A stretch of 64,000 nt of DNA from Paracoccus aestuariivivens (GCF_009711225.1 NZ_WMIE01000005.1:62001-126000), one strand, 5' to 3'. Numbered from the stretch's first letter, positions 9,201-17,751 are shown. Notes: generated from the sequence alone by a model not told the origin. A program made the numbers and translations.

Positions 9201-9705
9201 CGGCCGCTTCCTCAAGAATCCGACGCCGCGCCTTGGGCTTGGCGTTGATCAGTTCGGAAATCTGGCCCTGCCGCACCAGCGCCGGAGAATGCGCACCGGT
9301 CGAGGCGTCGGCGAACAGCATCTGGACGTCACGGGCGCGGACCTCTTTGCCGTTGATACGATAGGCCGAACCAGCATCACGGGTGATCCGCCGACTGATG
9401 TCCAGGGCGTCGCTATCATTCATTCCGGCCGGAGCCAGCCGGTCCTTGTTATCGATGGTCAGGGTCACTTCGGCATGGGCACGCGCCGTACGGCGGGTCG
9501 TGCCCGCAAAGATCACATCCTCCATCCCTTCGCCACGCATGGCGGTAGGACGGTTTTCACCCATGACCCAGCGCAAAGCCTCGAGCAGGTTCGACTTGCC
9601 GCAGCCATTCGGCCCGACGACCCCGGTCAGGCCCTCGTGAATGACCAGATCGGTCGGGTCCACGAAGCTTTTGAAGCCATTCAGGCGGAGCTTGTCAAAG
9701 CGCAA
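6259..9705 (-). CDS. smc: Chromosome segregation ATPase SMC
   Basis: Structural maintenance of chromosomes protein, 1148 residues, the expected length. It loads on DNA with ScpA/ScpB to compact and segregate the nucleoid. Domains in order: N-terminal ATPase half with Walker A GPNGCGKS (31-38) and the R-loop/Q-loop region GENRPTAMRG; long coiled coil rich in Ala, Glu and Arg; hinge around 500-660 (SILDLVKVTKGYEAAFGAALGDD); second coiled coil; C-terminal ATPase half with signature LLSGGEQTLTALAL, Walker B PICVLDEVDAPLDD and the switch His in VITHHAVTM. The start codon is TTG (9703-9705), preceded by AGGA with an 8-base spacer; no in-frame ATG exists nearby that keeps the MRFDKLRLNGFKSF N-terminus. 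Confidence 0.96.
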   Translation of the reverse strand: MRFDKLRLNGFKSFVDPTDLVIHEGLTGVVGPNGCGKSNLLEALRWVMGENRPTAMRGEGMEDVIFAGTTRRTARAHAEVTLTIDNKDRLAPAGMNDSDALDISRRITRDAGSAYRINGKEVRARDVQMLFADASTGAHSPALVRQGQISELINAKPKARRRILEEAAGISGLYQRRHEAELKLNAAEANLTRVDDTLDQLSSQAASLARQARAAAKYREIGTVLRRAEGQLLYRRWADADLAKGQTAEILREAIRAATDAEAAAKRAILAREEADRHLPPLREEEQVAAAILSRATVEREALDEAEARAAQAIKTLLARISQLDRDIERESALNRDAVEVIGRLEWERRELEKAGQGHEAKLEVAEGVAEEAGEALREVEGKLAELTDESARLAARYQSAERLAHDLRKMMERATQAATVSEAAVATAAEAGGVAQAAREAAEAVQDQARERVETAEETLAAAEEARAALEAEEAVARATRAEAEGELSALNAEMAALKRLVERSETGCASILDLVKVTKGYEAAFGAALGDDLAAGLAKDGTGWHILPGYGSSHPLPSGVTSIAAQVEGPEALQRRLSQVGLVADVATGARLQSELTPGQRLVTQDGDLFRWDGMRVMAGDASSSAALHLQKVNQLAEMTGQAEAAQERATAAINTHLALRDRHAASTEAEKRARDARREAERGLSDASRSVTRAESELALAQSRAESARAELSRHRADAGDARSRLAEADRTIAELPDRGSIVAALEHARTAVEAARIATLTRRSRLDELKREATARTKRLQEISTEESGWRLRLDQAGTRSRELTSRRDHAAEELEAAEAQPEVLAERRETLTESEARAAARLARARAALSAADQTLRVSAETERDAERTASVARETRAAREARAEAAVEAEVAARTRIQEDAETTPEQLLETLGELQEIALAALEDQILRLRQQRDSLGAVNLRAEDDKQELETERDRLSGEKEDLTEAIRKLRQGIGSLNREGRERLLAAFDTVNQNFTTLFTHLFGGGEAKLVLVESDDPLEAGLEIMCQPPGKKLSTLSLLSGGEQTLTALALIFAVFLANPAPICVLDEVDAPLDDANVTRFCDLMDEMTRRTETRFLVITHHAVTMARMDRLFGVTMVEQGVSQLVSVDLKRAEALVA

Positions 9706-9859
9706 TGGGACTGTCCTGTGCTCTTATCGTTTTGCCAATAATTCTTGAAGAATTGGACCGCGAAAGTCAATCTTGGCTACAAGATATGGGTGAGGCCTCG
9801 AGCTTATCCACAAGATTTGAGGGCTGAACATTTCCGACATTCAGGCGTAGGCTGCCGCC

Positions 9860-10213
9860 ATGATTCCCGCGCTCGTCATCCTTCTGTCATTCCAGCTTGT
9901 GGGCGAAATTGCGGCCCGTGGGCTCGGGATGCCCCTACCCGGTCCGGTGATCGGTCTGATCCTGCTCGTCGTCTCGTGCAGCATCCGCCCGAAACTGGCC
10001 GAGATGCTGCGTCCGGTCGTGCGCGGACTGCTTGGGAACCTGTCGCTATTCTTCGTGCCGGCCGGTGTCGGTGTCGTGGCCCATATGGCCGAGTTCCGCA
10101 GCGACGGCTTGGCCATCGCACTGGCCTTGACCGTCTCGACCGCTTTGGCCATCGCAGCCGGAGCCCTGGTGTTCAAGCTGGTCGTCCAGATCACGGGGCA
10201 GAACAAGCAATGA
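9860..10213 (+). CDS. CidA/LrgA family holin-like protein
   Basis: A 117-residue membrane protein with about four hydrophobic segments and the CidA/LrgA signature GMPLPGPVIGLILLVVSC near residues 22-40. CidA/LrgA proteins form oligomeric membrane complexes linked to murein hydrolase export, overflow metabolism and, in several bacteria, pyruvate uptake together with LrgB. The ATG at 9860 begins directly at the first helix. It overlaps lrgB by 4 bases (ATGA), the standard two-gene arrangement. The region upstream is the 154-base divergent spacer with smc. Confidence 0.9.
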   Translation: MIPALVILLSFQLVGEIAARGLGMPLPGPVIGLILLVVSCSIRPKLAEMLRPVVRGLLGNLSLFFVPAGVGVVAHMAEFRSDGLAIALALTVSTALAIAAGALVFKLVVQITGQNKQ

Positions 10214-10926
10214 GCGATCCGGCACTCATCTGGTCATACCTGTCGCGCGGCCCCTTGCTTTGGCTGACCGCGACGCTGGCAGCCTACTGGATCGGAGACC
10301 GGATCTTCAACGCGGCCAGGCGGCAAAGCTGGGCCAATCCGGTAATGATCGCCGTGATCCTGCTGGCCATATTGCTGGAACTGACGGGAACGACGTACCA
10401 GACCTATTTCGAAGGCGCGCAATTCGTCCATTTCATGCTGGGTCCGGCCACTGTCGCGCTGGGAATGCCGCTTTATGACAACCTGCACCGTGTCCGCAAA
10501 GCGCTGCTGCCACTGGCCGTCGCCCTTCTCGCCGGATCGCTGACTGCCGTGGTGTCTGTCCTTGTCATTGCAAAGGCGACCGGCCTGTCCGATGTCATGC
10601 TGGCCAGCCTCGCGCCGAAATCGACAACCGCACCCGTCGCCATCGGCATCGCCGAGGGTCTGGGCGGCGAACCGACGATCACCGCTGTGCTGGTCCTGTT
10701 GACCGGCATATTCGGGGCGGTGATCGCGACGCCGCTTCTCAACCTGCTTCGCGTCCACGACTGGCGCGCGCGCGGCTTCGCCTTAGGGGTCGCGGCGCAT
10801 GGCATCGGGACCGCCCGTGCATTTCAGGTGAACGAGACCGCCGGAGCCTTTGCTGGCATCGGGATGGGGCTGAACGCGATCCTGACCGCAATCATTGCGC
10901 CGCTGGTCCTGCACCTGTTCCAGTAA
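10210..10926 (+). CDS. LrgB/CidB family membrane protein
   Basis: A 238-residue polytopic membrane protein of the LrgB family, partner of CidA/LrgA. Characteristic segments are FVHFMLGPATVALGMPLYDN near residue 75, the loop SLAPKSTTAPVAIGIAEGLGG near 135-155, and GVAAHGIGTARAFQ near 200, which are the most conserved parts of the family. The start ATG at 10210-10212 overlaps the cidA stop; a longer in-frame reading upstream is antisense noise. The pair forms a complete two-gene transcription unit that ends facing the DUF6280-like gene. Confidence 0.92.
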   Translation: MSDPALIWSYLSRGPLLWLTATLAAYWIGDRIFNAARRQSWANPVMIAVILLAILLELTGTTYQTYFEGAQFVHFMLGPATVALGMPLYDNLHRVRKALLPLAVALLAGSLTAVVSVLVIAKATGLSDVMLASLAPKSTTAPVAIGIAEGLGGEPTITAVLVLLTGIFGAVIATPLLNLLRVHDWRARGFALGVAAHGIGTARAFQVNETAGAFAGIGMGLNAILTAIIAPLVLHLFQ

Positions 10927-10928
10927 CG

Positions 10929-10954
10929 AAAAAGGGCCGCCCCGAAGGACGGCC
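10929..10954 (-). terminator. Rho-independent terminator for the DUF6280-like gene
   Basis: On the reverse strand a GGCCGTCC arm, TTCG loop and GGGCGGCC arm (one G-T pair) is followed by CTTTTT. It lies 27 bases after the stop of the leftward gene at 10982 and only two bases after the convergent lrgB stop. Confidence 0.8.
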
Positions 10955-10981
10955 AACATACTTCCGGCCGATGACTGTGGA

Positions 10982-11302
10982 TCAGGCTGCGTCGGCCTCT
11001 TCGGCGGCGTGGCGACGTTCGCTTTCCTCGCGCGACAGCGCGACCGAGGTCCGCACACCTTTCGCGACGAACTCCATCAGGCCCTTCACAACGCGCTCGT
11101 TCGGATCGATTCCAGCGCAGGACAAGACCTCGCGACCGTCGCGCGACCGTGCCCAACGTGCTATTTGATCAGGCCCGTTGCCGTATTTTTTATCATCAGC
11201 GATCGCGTCATCCAGCGCAGCCAGCACGACAGCCGCAAAAAGCTTGCGGGCACGTTGGCCTTGTTCAAAATTAAACGCCGAACCATCCACGAAATCGCGC
11301 AT
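10982..11302 (-). CDS. Small conserved DUF6280-like protein
   Basis: A 106-residue acidic/basic helical protein without signal peptide or membrane segment: MRDFVDGSAFNFEQGQRARKL, then AAVVLAALDDAIADDKKYGNG, RSRDGREVLSCAGIDPNERVV and a C-terminal EESERRHAAEEAD tail. I recall this as a highly conserved single-copy Rhodobacterales protein annotated DUF6280; the function is unknown. The start at 11302 is preceded by AGGA with good spacing (positions just above it); 12 extra codons upstream are possible but non-conserved in appearance. It has its own terminator and is divergent from efp. Confidence 0.75.
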   Translation of the reverse strand: MRDFVDGSAFNFEQGQRARKLFAAVVLAALDDAIADDKKYGNGPDQIARWARSRDGREVLSCAGIDPNERVVKGLMEFVAKGVRTSVALSREESERRHAAEEADAA

Positions 11303-11646
11303 TATACTTATCCTGTTTTTCTTGCAGTACCGCATCACGACGACAGAGCCCTTGCCCTGTCGATCCGTACACCTTGATCAGGCGTGACTGGCGGGGCTTA
11401 CCCGATTCCGCCGTTGATTCGGTATGCCTCCACCTACATGACAGCCATGCGCCTTATGCAAACCCAAGCGAACTCGACCGTAGCTTGAGCTTGATAAAGC
11501 TTTCACGACACCCGGAAACGTCCAGCAACCCTTGACAACGCCGAAAAGACGATTTGGTTGCGACCGAACGCGCTCATGGATATAGGAGCGCGAAGTCGCG
11601 GTTCAAGGTAAGGAACGCGCGCGAATTTCTCATAAGGTAGCCTCGC
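11303..11646. other. Intergenic region between DUF6280-like gene and efp
   Basis: A 344-base divergent promoter region with no coding potential that I can support. Close to the leftward gene there is a weak inverted repeat CGACAG-N10-CTGTCG. Nearer efp are a TTGACA hexamer at 11532-11537 without a convincing -10, and the better pair described separately at 11558-11586. No riboswitch or small RNA could be recognised. Confidence 0.5.
11558..11586 (+). promoter_or_regulatory. Candidate sigma-70-type promoter of efp
   Basis: TTGCGA (11558-11563) and TATAGG (11581-11586) are separated by exactly 17 bases, each matching 4 of 6 consensus bases. Transcription would begin near 11593, leaving a leader of about 54 bases before the efp ATG. 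Weak match, so only a candidate. Confidence 0.35.
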
Positions 11647-12210
11647 ATGGCCAAGATCAACGGCAACGAAATTAAGCCTGGCTTCGTGCTGGAACACGAC
11701 GGTGGCCTGTGGGCCGCCGTGAAAGTGAACCACGTCAAGCCGGGCAAGGGCGGTGCGTTTGCTCAGGTTGAGATGAAAAACCTGCGCGACGGTCGCAAGC
11801 TGAACGAACGCTTCCGTTCGGAAGACAAGGTCGAGCGCGTCCAACTGGACAACAAGGACCAGCAATTCCTGTACGAAACCGATGGCAAGCTGGTCTTCAT
11901 GGACAGCGAAACCTTCGAGCAGACCGAACTTGACGCCGACCTGCTGGGCGATCGCCGCCCCTTCCTGCAGGACGGCATGACCGCCACCGTCGAATATTAC
12001 GGCGACGAGGCTTTGTCGGTCCGCATCCCGCAGAAAGTCGTCTGCAAGGTTGTCGAGACCGAGCCGGTCCTGAACGGCCAGACCGCCTCGAAAAGCTTCA
12101 AACCGGCGATTCTGGACAATGGCATCCGCGTCATGATCCCGCCATTCGTCGATGCTGACGAAAGCATCATCGTGAACACCGAGCTTTTCGAATATTCGGA
12201 ACGCGCCTGA
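11647..12210 (+). CDS. efp: Translation elongation factor P
   Basis: EF-P, 187 residues, binds the ribosome between the P and E sites and relieves stalling at polyproline stretches. Three beta-barrel domains are recognisable: the N-terminal KOW-like domain (MAKINGNEIKPGFVLEHDGGLW), the central OB domain (QFLYETDGKLVFMDSETFEQ) and the C-terminal OB domain ending in INTEL-type VNTELFEYSERA. The loop VKPGKGGAF places a lysine at position 34, the residue that is beta-lysylated in EpmAB-containing bacteria; no modification gene is in this window. Start ATG at 11647 is canonical. It is monocistronic, followed by a GC-rich stem-loop. Confidence 0.97.
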   Translation: MAKINGNEIKPGFVLEHDGGLWAAVKVNHVKPGKGGAFAQVEMKNLRDGRKLNERFRSEDKVERVQLDNKDQQFLYETDGKLVFMDSETFEQTELDADLLGDRRPFLQDGMTATVEYYGDEALSVRIPQKVVCKVVETEPVLNGQTASKSFKPAILDNGIRVMIPPFVDADESIIVNTELFEYSERA

Positions 12211-12216
12211 TCACGG

Positions 12217-12239
12217 GGCGCCGGGATCAAACCGGCGCC
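12217..12239 (+). terminator. GC-rich stem-loop after efp
   Basis: GGCGCCGG (12217-12224) and CCGGCGCC (12232-12239) form a perfect 8-bp stem with a 7-base loop, 6 bases after the efp stop. No T-run follows, so it may be a weak terminator or an mRNA 3'-end stabiliser. Confidence 0.45.
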
Positions 12240-12336
12240 ACCTGCCCGAATTTGCGCCAGTCGTGTTGATTTGACCATTTCTGGTGGACCCCGTCGCATG
12301 ATGCCGCGTTACAGTTGCGCATCACGGGAGAAGCCA

Positions 12337-12636
12337 ATGGCGCAGCCTTCGATTCGTATCGCACATGAGGATTTCGGCAGTTCCGGACGCTACGTCGCCT
12401 CGCTGCCGGGGACCGAGGCCGAAGCAGAATTGACGTGGAAATCAGGCGGTCCGGGCGTCATCGTCGCCGACCACACCTATGCACCGGATTCCCTGCGCGG
12501 CAGCGGCGCGGCCATGGCCCTTGTCCAACGCCTGATTGACGATTCACGCAAGCGCGGGGTGCAGATCATTCCCGCCTGTACCTATGTCCGCGCCCAGTTC
12601 GAGCGTCACCCCGAATGGGCCGAATTGCGCGCCTGA
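12337..12636 (+). CDS. Small GNAT family N-acetyltransferase (YjdJ/COG2388 type)
   Basis: A 99-residue minimal GNAT-like acetyltransferase. It keeps the core of the COG2388 family: a beta-strand AEAELTWKSGGPGVIVADHTYAP, the acyl-CoA-binding turn DSLRGSGAAMALVQRLIDDSRKRG, and the strand QIIPACTYVRAQFERHPEW with the conserved Cys-x-Y and His. These proteins probably acetylate small molecules or proteins, with no known substrate. ATG 12337 gives the usual short family length; 22 further upstream codons are open but look non-coding. Its stop is directly adjacent to the convergent LysR stop. Confidence 0.85.
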   Translation: MAQPSIRIAHEDFGSSGRYVASLPGTEAEAELTWKSGGPGVIVADHTYAPDSLRGSGAAMALVQRLIDDSRKRGVQIIPACTYVRAQFERHPEWAELRA

Positions 12637-13593
12637 CTAGGTGCTGCGCTGCCGGATCTGCTCCTTCAGCACATTCATGAACAGCTGCGCCGAAGGCGTC
12701 GGCACGCGGTCCTTGATCGTCACGATGGAATGCGGCTCGACGGCCAATCCCGGCATGACGTGCAGTTCGGTCACGGGATTTTCCTTGCCGATCCCGAACA
12801 GCCTCGCCGCGGCCGTCGATATGACCGCCGCGGCCTGCGAGCGCATGACGAAGGCAAAGGACAACATCAGCGATCCCGTCGAGATCACGGTGCTGGGCGG
12901 AGGCAAACCGCGTTCGATCAGGTACCGATCAACCGTGCCGCGCAACATGCTGCCGGTGGGCTGCATCACCCAGTCATATTCCAGGCAATCTTCCAGCGTG
13001 CAATCCGGCATAAGGGCCAGCGGGTGATCGCGCCGGACCACCAAGGACAAGGGCTCGGACCCGATCGGCGTCAGCTGGAACTGGCTCGGATCGATTCCGT
13101 CGGGCACACGACCCAGATACAGGTCGAGATGGCCCATCAGAAGCTCTGAAGCCAGCCTGTCGCTGGAGGTCACGTCTATCCTGATCCGCAAATCGGGCTC
13201 GGACTGTTCAAGACTGCGCACAACCGGCAGGACCAACTCCAGCGAAGGACCGGTGACCGAGCCCAGACGCACCGAACCGACGCTGCCACGGCTGATGTCG
13301 CGCACCTCACGCCCCGCAAGGTCCAGATCGCGCAGCATGGATCGTGCCCGTTCAGCCAGTCGTTGACCGGCCAAAGTCAGACTGACTCCGCGGCTATGAC
13401 GCTGCGTCAACTGGGCTCCGACGATGCGTTCCAGATCGCCCAACAGCCGCGAGGCCGCCGGTTGCGTGATGTTCAGGATCGATGCTGCAAGACTAAGCTG
13501 CCCGCTGCGCTCGACCGCAACCAGCAATGCCAGTTGCCTCATTTTTATTCCCTTTGAGACCAGTTCGTCACCAAGATCACGCGTCGATCGCAT
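12637..13593 (-). CDS. LysR-type regulator, GbpR-like, of the galactose operon
   Basis: A 318-residue LysR-type regulator. The N-terminal winged helix-turn-helix reads MRQLALLVAVERSGQLSLAA, then SILNITQPAASRLLGDLERIVGAQL; a linker and the effector-binding domain (SVRLGSVTGPSLELVLPV, GHLDLYLGRVPDG, MQPTGSMLRGTVDRYL) follow. In Agrobacterium the LysR protein GbpR is divergent to chvE and responds to galactose-type sugars; this gene has the same position and orientation relative to a ChvE homologue, so I infer the same job. The ATG at 13593 is used because no better start precedes the helix-turn-helix. A perfect inverted repeat lies 35 bases upstream. Confidence 0.87.
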   Translation of the reverse strand: MRSTRDLGDELVSKGIKMRQLALLVAVERSGQLSLAASILNITQPAASRLLGDLERIVGAQLTQRHSRGVSLTLAGQRLAERARSMLRDLDLAGREVRDISRGSVGSVRLGSVTGPSLELVLPVVRSLEQSEPDLRIRIDVTSSDRLASELLMGHLDLYLGRVPDGIDPSQFQLTPIGSEPLSLVVRRDHPLALMPDCTLEDCLEYDWVMQPTGSMLRGTVDRYLIERGLPPPSTVISTGSLMLSFAFVMRSQAAAVISTAAARLFGIGKENPVTELHVMPGLAVEPHSIVTIKDRVPTPSAQLFMNVLKEQIRQRST

Positions 13594-13627
13594 TCACCGC
13601 CCGTATGTTCATTTCGATGTTAGCGCT

Positions 13628-13653
13628 AAGATATACCATAAACGGTATATCTT
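13628..13653. promoter_or_regulatory. 26-bp perfect inverted repeat, likely LysR operator
   Basis: AAGATATACC (13628-13637), six-base spacer, then GGTATATCTT (13644-13653): perfect 10-bp arms. It sits in the divergent spacer, 35 bases from the lysR start and about 205 from chvE. The position suits a LysR auto-regulatory and activation site. It is also unusually AT-rich for this genome. Confidence 0.6.
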
Positions 13654-13803
13654 CACTCAGAAACCGAAATTGACGCCCGTCCCTGCCCCAAGATAGCTTA
13701 CGCGTCAGGCAAGCGGGCTGAATTCCGCTGCCGCGGTGATCAAACTCGGGAAAGACCCGAGAGACCCGCAACGTCGGGGGGATGCACCGGAAGATTGCCA
13801 TAA

Positions 13804-13826
13804 GGGCGCTCACAAAAAAGCGCCTT
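13804..13826 (+). other. Leader hairpin upstream of chvE
   Basis: GGCGCT (13805-13810) pairs with AGCGCC (13819-13824) around an A-rich loop, extended by one to two flanking pairs and followed by TTCTTCT. It lies about 35 bases before the chvE ATG, just ahead of a GGGGAGG ribosome-binding site. It could act as a weak attenuator or 5' stabiliser. Confidence 0.35.
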
Positions 13827-13858
13827 CTTCTGTCGTGCCCATATACGGGGAGGATACT

Positions 13859-14923
13859 ATGTTCACTTTCAAGAAACTCGCTCTTGCGGCTGCCTCGGTC
13901 GCTGCGCTTTCGGTGCCGAGCTTCGCTCTTGCTGAAGGCATGGTCGGCATCTCGATGCCTACGAAAACCTCGGCGCGCTGGATCGCGGACGGCGACAACA
14001 TGGTCAAGCAGTTCCAGGACGCCGGCTACCAGACCGACCTGCAATATGCGGATGACGACATCCCGAACCAGCTGGCCCAGATCGAAAACATGATCACCAA
14101 GGGCGTGAACGTTCTGGTCATCGCCGCCATCGACGGCACCACGCTGTCGAACGCGCTGGCAAACGCCAAAGCCGCCGACATCAAGGTCATCGCCTATGAC
14201 CGCCTGATCCGCGACACCGGCGACATCGACTATTACGCGACCTTCGACAACTTCAAGGTCGGCGTCGAGCAAGCCAACACGCTGGTCGAAGGCCTGAAAA
14301 CCAAGTTCCCGGACGTGAAGCCGTGGAACGTCGAACTGTTCGGCGGCAGCCCGGACGACAACAACGCCTTCTTCTTCTATGACGGCGCGATGTCGGTGCT
14401 GCAGCCGCTGATCGACGACGGCTCGATCGCGATCCCGTCGGGTCAGCAAGGCATGGACAAGGTCGGCACGCTGCGCTGGGATCCGGCAACCGCTCAGGCG
14501 CGCATGGATAACATCCTGTCGGCCAATTACACCGACAAGCATGTGAACGGCGTTCTGTCGCCCTATGACGGGCTGTCGATCGGTATCCTTTCCTCGTTGA
14601 AAGGCATCGGTTACGGTTCGGGCGATATGCCGATGCCGGTCGTGTCGGGTCAGGATGCAGAACTGCAATCGGTCAAGTCGATCCTGGCTGGCGAGCAGTA
14701 TTCGACCATCTTCAAGGACACCCGCGAGCTGGCCAAAGTCACCGTCGGCATGGTCGATGCGATGATCAAAGGCGAAGAGCCCAAAGTCAACGACACCGAG
14801 ACCTACAACAACGGCGTCAAGGTCGTTCCGTCCTTCCTGCTTGAGCCGGTTCCGGTGACCGAGAAAAACCTGAAAGACGTTCTGGTCGGTTCGGGTTACT
14901 ATACCGAAGACCAACTGAAGTAA
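13859..14923 (+). CDS. chvE: ChvE-type periplasmic monosaccharide-binding protein
   Basis: A 354-residue periplasmic sugar-binding protein, equal in length to Agrobacterium ChvE. It has a signal peptide ([20 protein letters not shown]...ALAEG), then the two-lobe Peripla_BP_4 fold with [58 protein letters not shown] and [18 protein letters not shown], all close to ChvE. ChvE binds aldoses such as galactose, arabinose, glucose and fucose and feeds the GguAB transporter. ATG 13859 follows GGGGAGG. It is the first gene of the catabolic operon and is separated from gguA by a strong stem-loop, so it is probably expressed above the rest. Confidence 0.93.
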   Translation: MFTFKKLALAAASVAALSVPSFALAEGMVGISMPTKTSARWIADGDNMVKQFQDAGYQTDLQYADDDIPNQLAQIENMITKGVNVLVIAAIDGTTLSNALANAKAADIKVIAYDRLIRDTGDIDYYATFDNFKVGVEQANTLVEGLKTKFPDVKPWNVELFGGSPDDNNAFFFYDGAMSVLQPLIDDGSIAIPSGQQGMDKVGTLRWDPATAQARMDNILSANYTDKHVNGVLSPYDGLSIGILSSLKGIGYGSGDMPMPVVSGQDAELQSVKSILAGEQYSTIFKDTRELAKVTVGMVDAMIKGEEPKVNDTETYNNGVKVVPSFLLEPVPVTEKNLKDVLVGSGYYTEDQLK

Positions 14924-14936
14924 TCCGATCAACCCG

Positions 14937-14970
14937 CGCCGCCGCAGGGGACCGATCCCCTGCGGCGGCG
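14937..14970 (+). other. Perfect 14-bp intercistronic stem-loop between chvE and gguA
   Basis: CGCCGCCGCAGGGG (14937-14950) pairs without mismatch with CCCCTGCGGCGGCG (14957-14970) around ACCGAT. No T-run follows. Such hairpins after binding-protein genes typically block 3' exonucleases and let the binding protein accumulate over the ATPase and permease. Confidence 0.75.
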
Positions 14971-14999
14971 TATTCCGTAGCCAGGGGCACAAGGTAACT

Positions 15000-16574
15000 A
15001 TGGACGCCATTCTGGAAATGCGGGGAATTACCAAGGAATTCCCCGGGGTCAAAGCCCTCGACAACGTCAACATGGTGGTCAAACCCGGCGAGATCCGCGC
15101 ACTTTGCGGCGAGAACGGCGCCGGCAAATCCACCCTGATGAAGGTGCTTTCGGGCGTCTACCCGCATGGCTCCTATGACGGCGAAATCCTGTACAAGGGC
15201 AAGCCGATGGCGTTCAGGAAGATCGCCGACAGCGAGCATGAGGGCATCGTCATCATCCACCAGGAGCTTGCTCTGGTGCCGCATATGTCGATCGCCGAGA
15301 ATATCTTTCTGGGCAACGAGATCGCCAAGAACGGCGTGATCGACCGCCACGAAACCAACCGCCGCACCGCCGAACTGCTGGCCAAGGTCGGTCTGCGCGA
15401 AAGCCCCGAGACCAAGGTCGGCGAACTGGGCATGGGCAAGCAGCAGCTGATCGAGATCGCCAAGGCGCTGTCGAAAAAGGTGGAACTGCTGATCCTTGAC
15501 GAGCCGACCTCGTCCCTGAACGAACATGACAGCGCGGCGCTGCTGCGCCTGCTCGCGAGTTTCCGCGAACAGGGCATGACCGCCATCATGATCTCGCACA
15601 AGCTCAATGAAATTTCGGAAATCTGCGACAGTATCACCGTGCTGCGGGACGGCGCGACCGTCTCGCACCATTCGGGCATGGTGCCGGAAAGCCAGATCAT
15701 CAAGGACATGGTCGGCCGCTCGATGGACGACCGTTACCCGCCGCGCGAGCCGAAAATCGGCGACGTCATCATGAAGGTCCGCGACTGGACTGTGGCCGAA
15801 GAGGGTGGCGATGGCCGCCTGCTGGTCAACAATGCCAATTTCGATCTGAAGCAGGGCGAGGTTCTGGGCATTGCCGGTCTGATGGGCGCTGGCCGCACCG
15901 AACTGGCGATGAGCCTGTTCGGGCGTTCGGTCGGCATCTTCAAGAACGGCACCGTCACGATCCACGGCAAGAGCGTGGATGTAAGCACCGTCTCGAAAGC
16001 GATCAAAGCCGGCCTTGCCTATGTGACCGAGGACCGCAAATCGCTGGGCCTGATTCTTGAGGATTCGATCCGCCGCAACATCCCGCTGGCGAACCTGCCC
16101 GGCGTTGCGAAAAACGGCATCATCGACCGCCATAAGGAAGGCAAGATCGCGCAGGACTACCGCAAGGCAATCAACATCCGCGCGCCGAACATCGATCAGG
16201 CGACGATGAACCTGTCGGGCGGCAACCAGCAAAAGGTCGTGCTGGCCAAATGGCTTTTCTCAGAGCCCGAAATCCTGATCCTTGATGAGCCGACCCGCGG
16301 CATCGACGTGGGCGCGAAATACGAGATCTATACCATCATCCGCGACCTTGCTGCCGCGGGTAAGTCCATCATCGTGATTTCTTCCGAGATGCCCGAACTT
16401 CTGGGCATCACTGACCGCGTTATCGTGATGAACGAGGGTCGTCTGGTGGGCGAGATGCCCACCGCGCAGGCGACCCAGGAACGCATCATGTCGGTCATCA
16501 TCAAGTCGGGCCATGACCTGACCGAGGAAGACATCACCCCCGAAGAGATCGAGGCAGAGACCGCCCATGTCTGA
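15000..16574 (+). CDS. gguA: Sugar ABC transporter double ATPase GguA
   Basis: A 524-residue tandem ATPase of the CUT2 class, the energy module for ChvE-dependent monosaccharide uptake. The first nucleotide-binding domain has Walker [10 protein letters not shown] (about 38-46), signature [15 protein letters not shown] and Walker [13 protein letters not shown]. The second has the degenerate P-loop [10 protein letters not shown], signature [15 protein letters not shown] and Walker [15 protein letters not shown], as is typical of MglA/RbsA/XylG/GguA. The ATG at 15000 gives the expected [17 protein letters not shown] start. The 3' end overlaps gguB by 8 bases. Confidence 0.95.
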   Translation: MDAILEMRGITKEFPGVKALDNVNMVVKPGEIRALCGENGAGKSTLMKVLSGVYPHGSYDGEILYKGKPMAFRKIADSEHEGIVIIHQELALVPHMSIAENIFLGNEIAKNGVIDRHETNRRTAELLAKVGLRESPETKVGELGMGKQQLIEIAKALSKKVELLILDEPTSSLNEHDSAALLRLLASFREQGMTAIMISHKLNEISEICDSITVLRDGATVSHHSGMVPESQIIKDMVGRSMDDRYPPREPKIGDVIMKVRDWTVAEEGGDGRLLVNNANFDLKQGEVLGIAGLMGAGRTELAMSLFGRSVGIFKNGTVTIHGKSVDVSTVSKAIKAGLAYVTEDRKSLGLILEDSIRRNIPLANLPGVAKNGIIDRHKEGKIAQDYRKAINIRAPNIDQATMNLSGGNQQKVVLAKWLFSEPEILILDEPTRGIDVGAKYEIYTIIRDLAAAGKSIIVISSEMPELLGITDRVIVMNEGRLVGEMPTAQATQERIMSVIIKSGHDLTEEDITPEEIEAETAHV

Positions 16575-17751
16575 TACCACAACCGATCGCGGCAGCGACA
16601 CGTTCGGCTTCATCCGCCGCAACATCCGCCAATACGGCATCCTTTTCGCGCTTGTCGTCATCATGGCCTTCTTCCAGGTCGTGACCGGCGGCATCCTGTT
16701 CCGCCCGGTCAACCTGACGAACCTGTTCCTGCAAAACAGCCACATCGTCATCATGGCGGTGGGGATGCTCTTGATCATCGTCGCGGGCCATATCGACCTG
16801 TCGGTCGGCTCGGTCGCGGCCTTTGTCGGAGCGCTGGCGGCGATCATGATCGTCAAAATGGGCCTTCCGGTTCCGCTGGTCGTGGTCCTGAGCCTTGTCG
16901 CCGGTGCCATTATCGGCGCGATTCAGGGCTATTGGATCGCCTATTGGAAGATCCCGTCCTTTATCGTCACGCTGGCTGGGATGCTTGTCTTCCGCGGCTT
17001 GACCATGTGGGCGCTGCAAGGCCAGTCGATCGGCCCCTTCCCCAAAGACTTCCAGATGATCGCCTCGGGCTTCATCCCGGACCTCTTCGGGGTGGGCAAG
17101 CCGAACGTGCTGTCGCTGGTTCTGGGCTGGGCTGCCGCGCTGGTGATCCTGTGGATTCAGATCCGCAACCGCAAACGCGAAGAAGCCGTCGGCATCGCCG
17201 ATGAGCCTTTCGCCTTCTTCGTCGGCAAGAACGCCCTGATCTTTGTCGCTCTGGCATGGATGACTTGGGCGCTGGCGAACTTCCGTGGCCTGCCGAACGT
17301 CTTCATCGTCATGGCGGTTCTGGTCGCGCTTTACGCCTTCATCTCGGAACGCACGACGCTCGGTCGCCGCATCTATGCCATCGGCGGCAATGAGAAAGCG
17401 GCGAAACTGTCGGGCATCAATGTCGAGCGCATCACCTTCCTGACCTTCGTCAATATGGGCATGCTCGCGGCACTGGCTGGCATGGTCGTCTCGGCCCGTC
17501 TGAACTCGGCCACGCCGAAAGCGGGCGTTGGCTTTGAACTCGACGTGATTGCGGCAGTCTTCATCGGCGGCGCATCCATGTCGGGCGGCGTCGGCACCGT
17601 GGTCGGCGCGATCATCGGCGCTTTCATCATGGGCGTCATGAACAACGGCATGTCGATCCTTGGCATCGGCATCGACTATCAACAGGTCATCAAGGGCCTC
17701 GTCCTTATGGCCGCCGTCATCTTTGACGTCTCGAACAAGCGAAAATCCTAA
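16567..17751 (+). CDS. gguB: Sugar ABC transporter permease GguB
   Basis: A 394-residue inner-membrane permease of the BPD_transp_2 family with about ten to twelve hydrophobic segments, starting after a polar N-terminus ([19 protein letters not shown]). The family block [19 protein letters not shown] near residue 78, the [25 protein letters not shown] loop that contacts the ATPase, and [19 protein letters not shown] near the C-terminus are present. The long form (about 390 residues) is typical of GguB and XylH. It overlaps gguA by 8 bases and the dehydratase by one base (TAATG). Confidence 0.94.
   Translation: MSDTTTDRGSDTFGFIRRNIRQYGILFALVVIMAFFQVVTGGILFRPVNLTNLFLQNSHIVIMAVGMLLIIVAGHIDLSVGSVAAFVGALAAIMIVKMGLPVPLVVVLSLVAGAIIGAIQGYWIAYWKIPSFIVTLAGMLVFRGLTMWALQGQSIGPFPKDFQMIASGFIPDLFGVGKPNVLSLVLGWAAALVILWIQIRNRKREEAVGIADEPFAFFVGKNALIFVALAWMTWALANFRGLPNVFIVMAVLVALYAFISERTTLGRRIYAIGGNEKAAKLSGINVERITFLTFVNMGMLAALAGMVVSARLNSATPKAGVGFELDVIAAVFIGGASMSGGVGTVVGAIIGAFIMGVMNNGMSILGIGIDYQQVIKGLVLMAAVIFDVSNKRKS

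Noticed and set aside
11600..11606. GGTTCAA resembling a tRNA T-loop upstream of efp
   Set aside because: No matching acceptor, D or anticodon stems could be folded around it.
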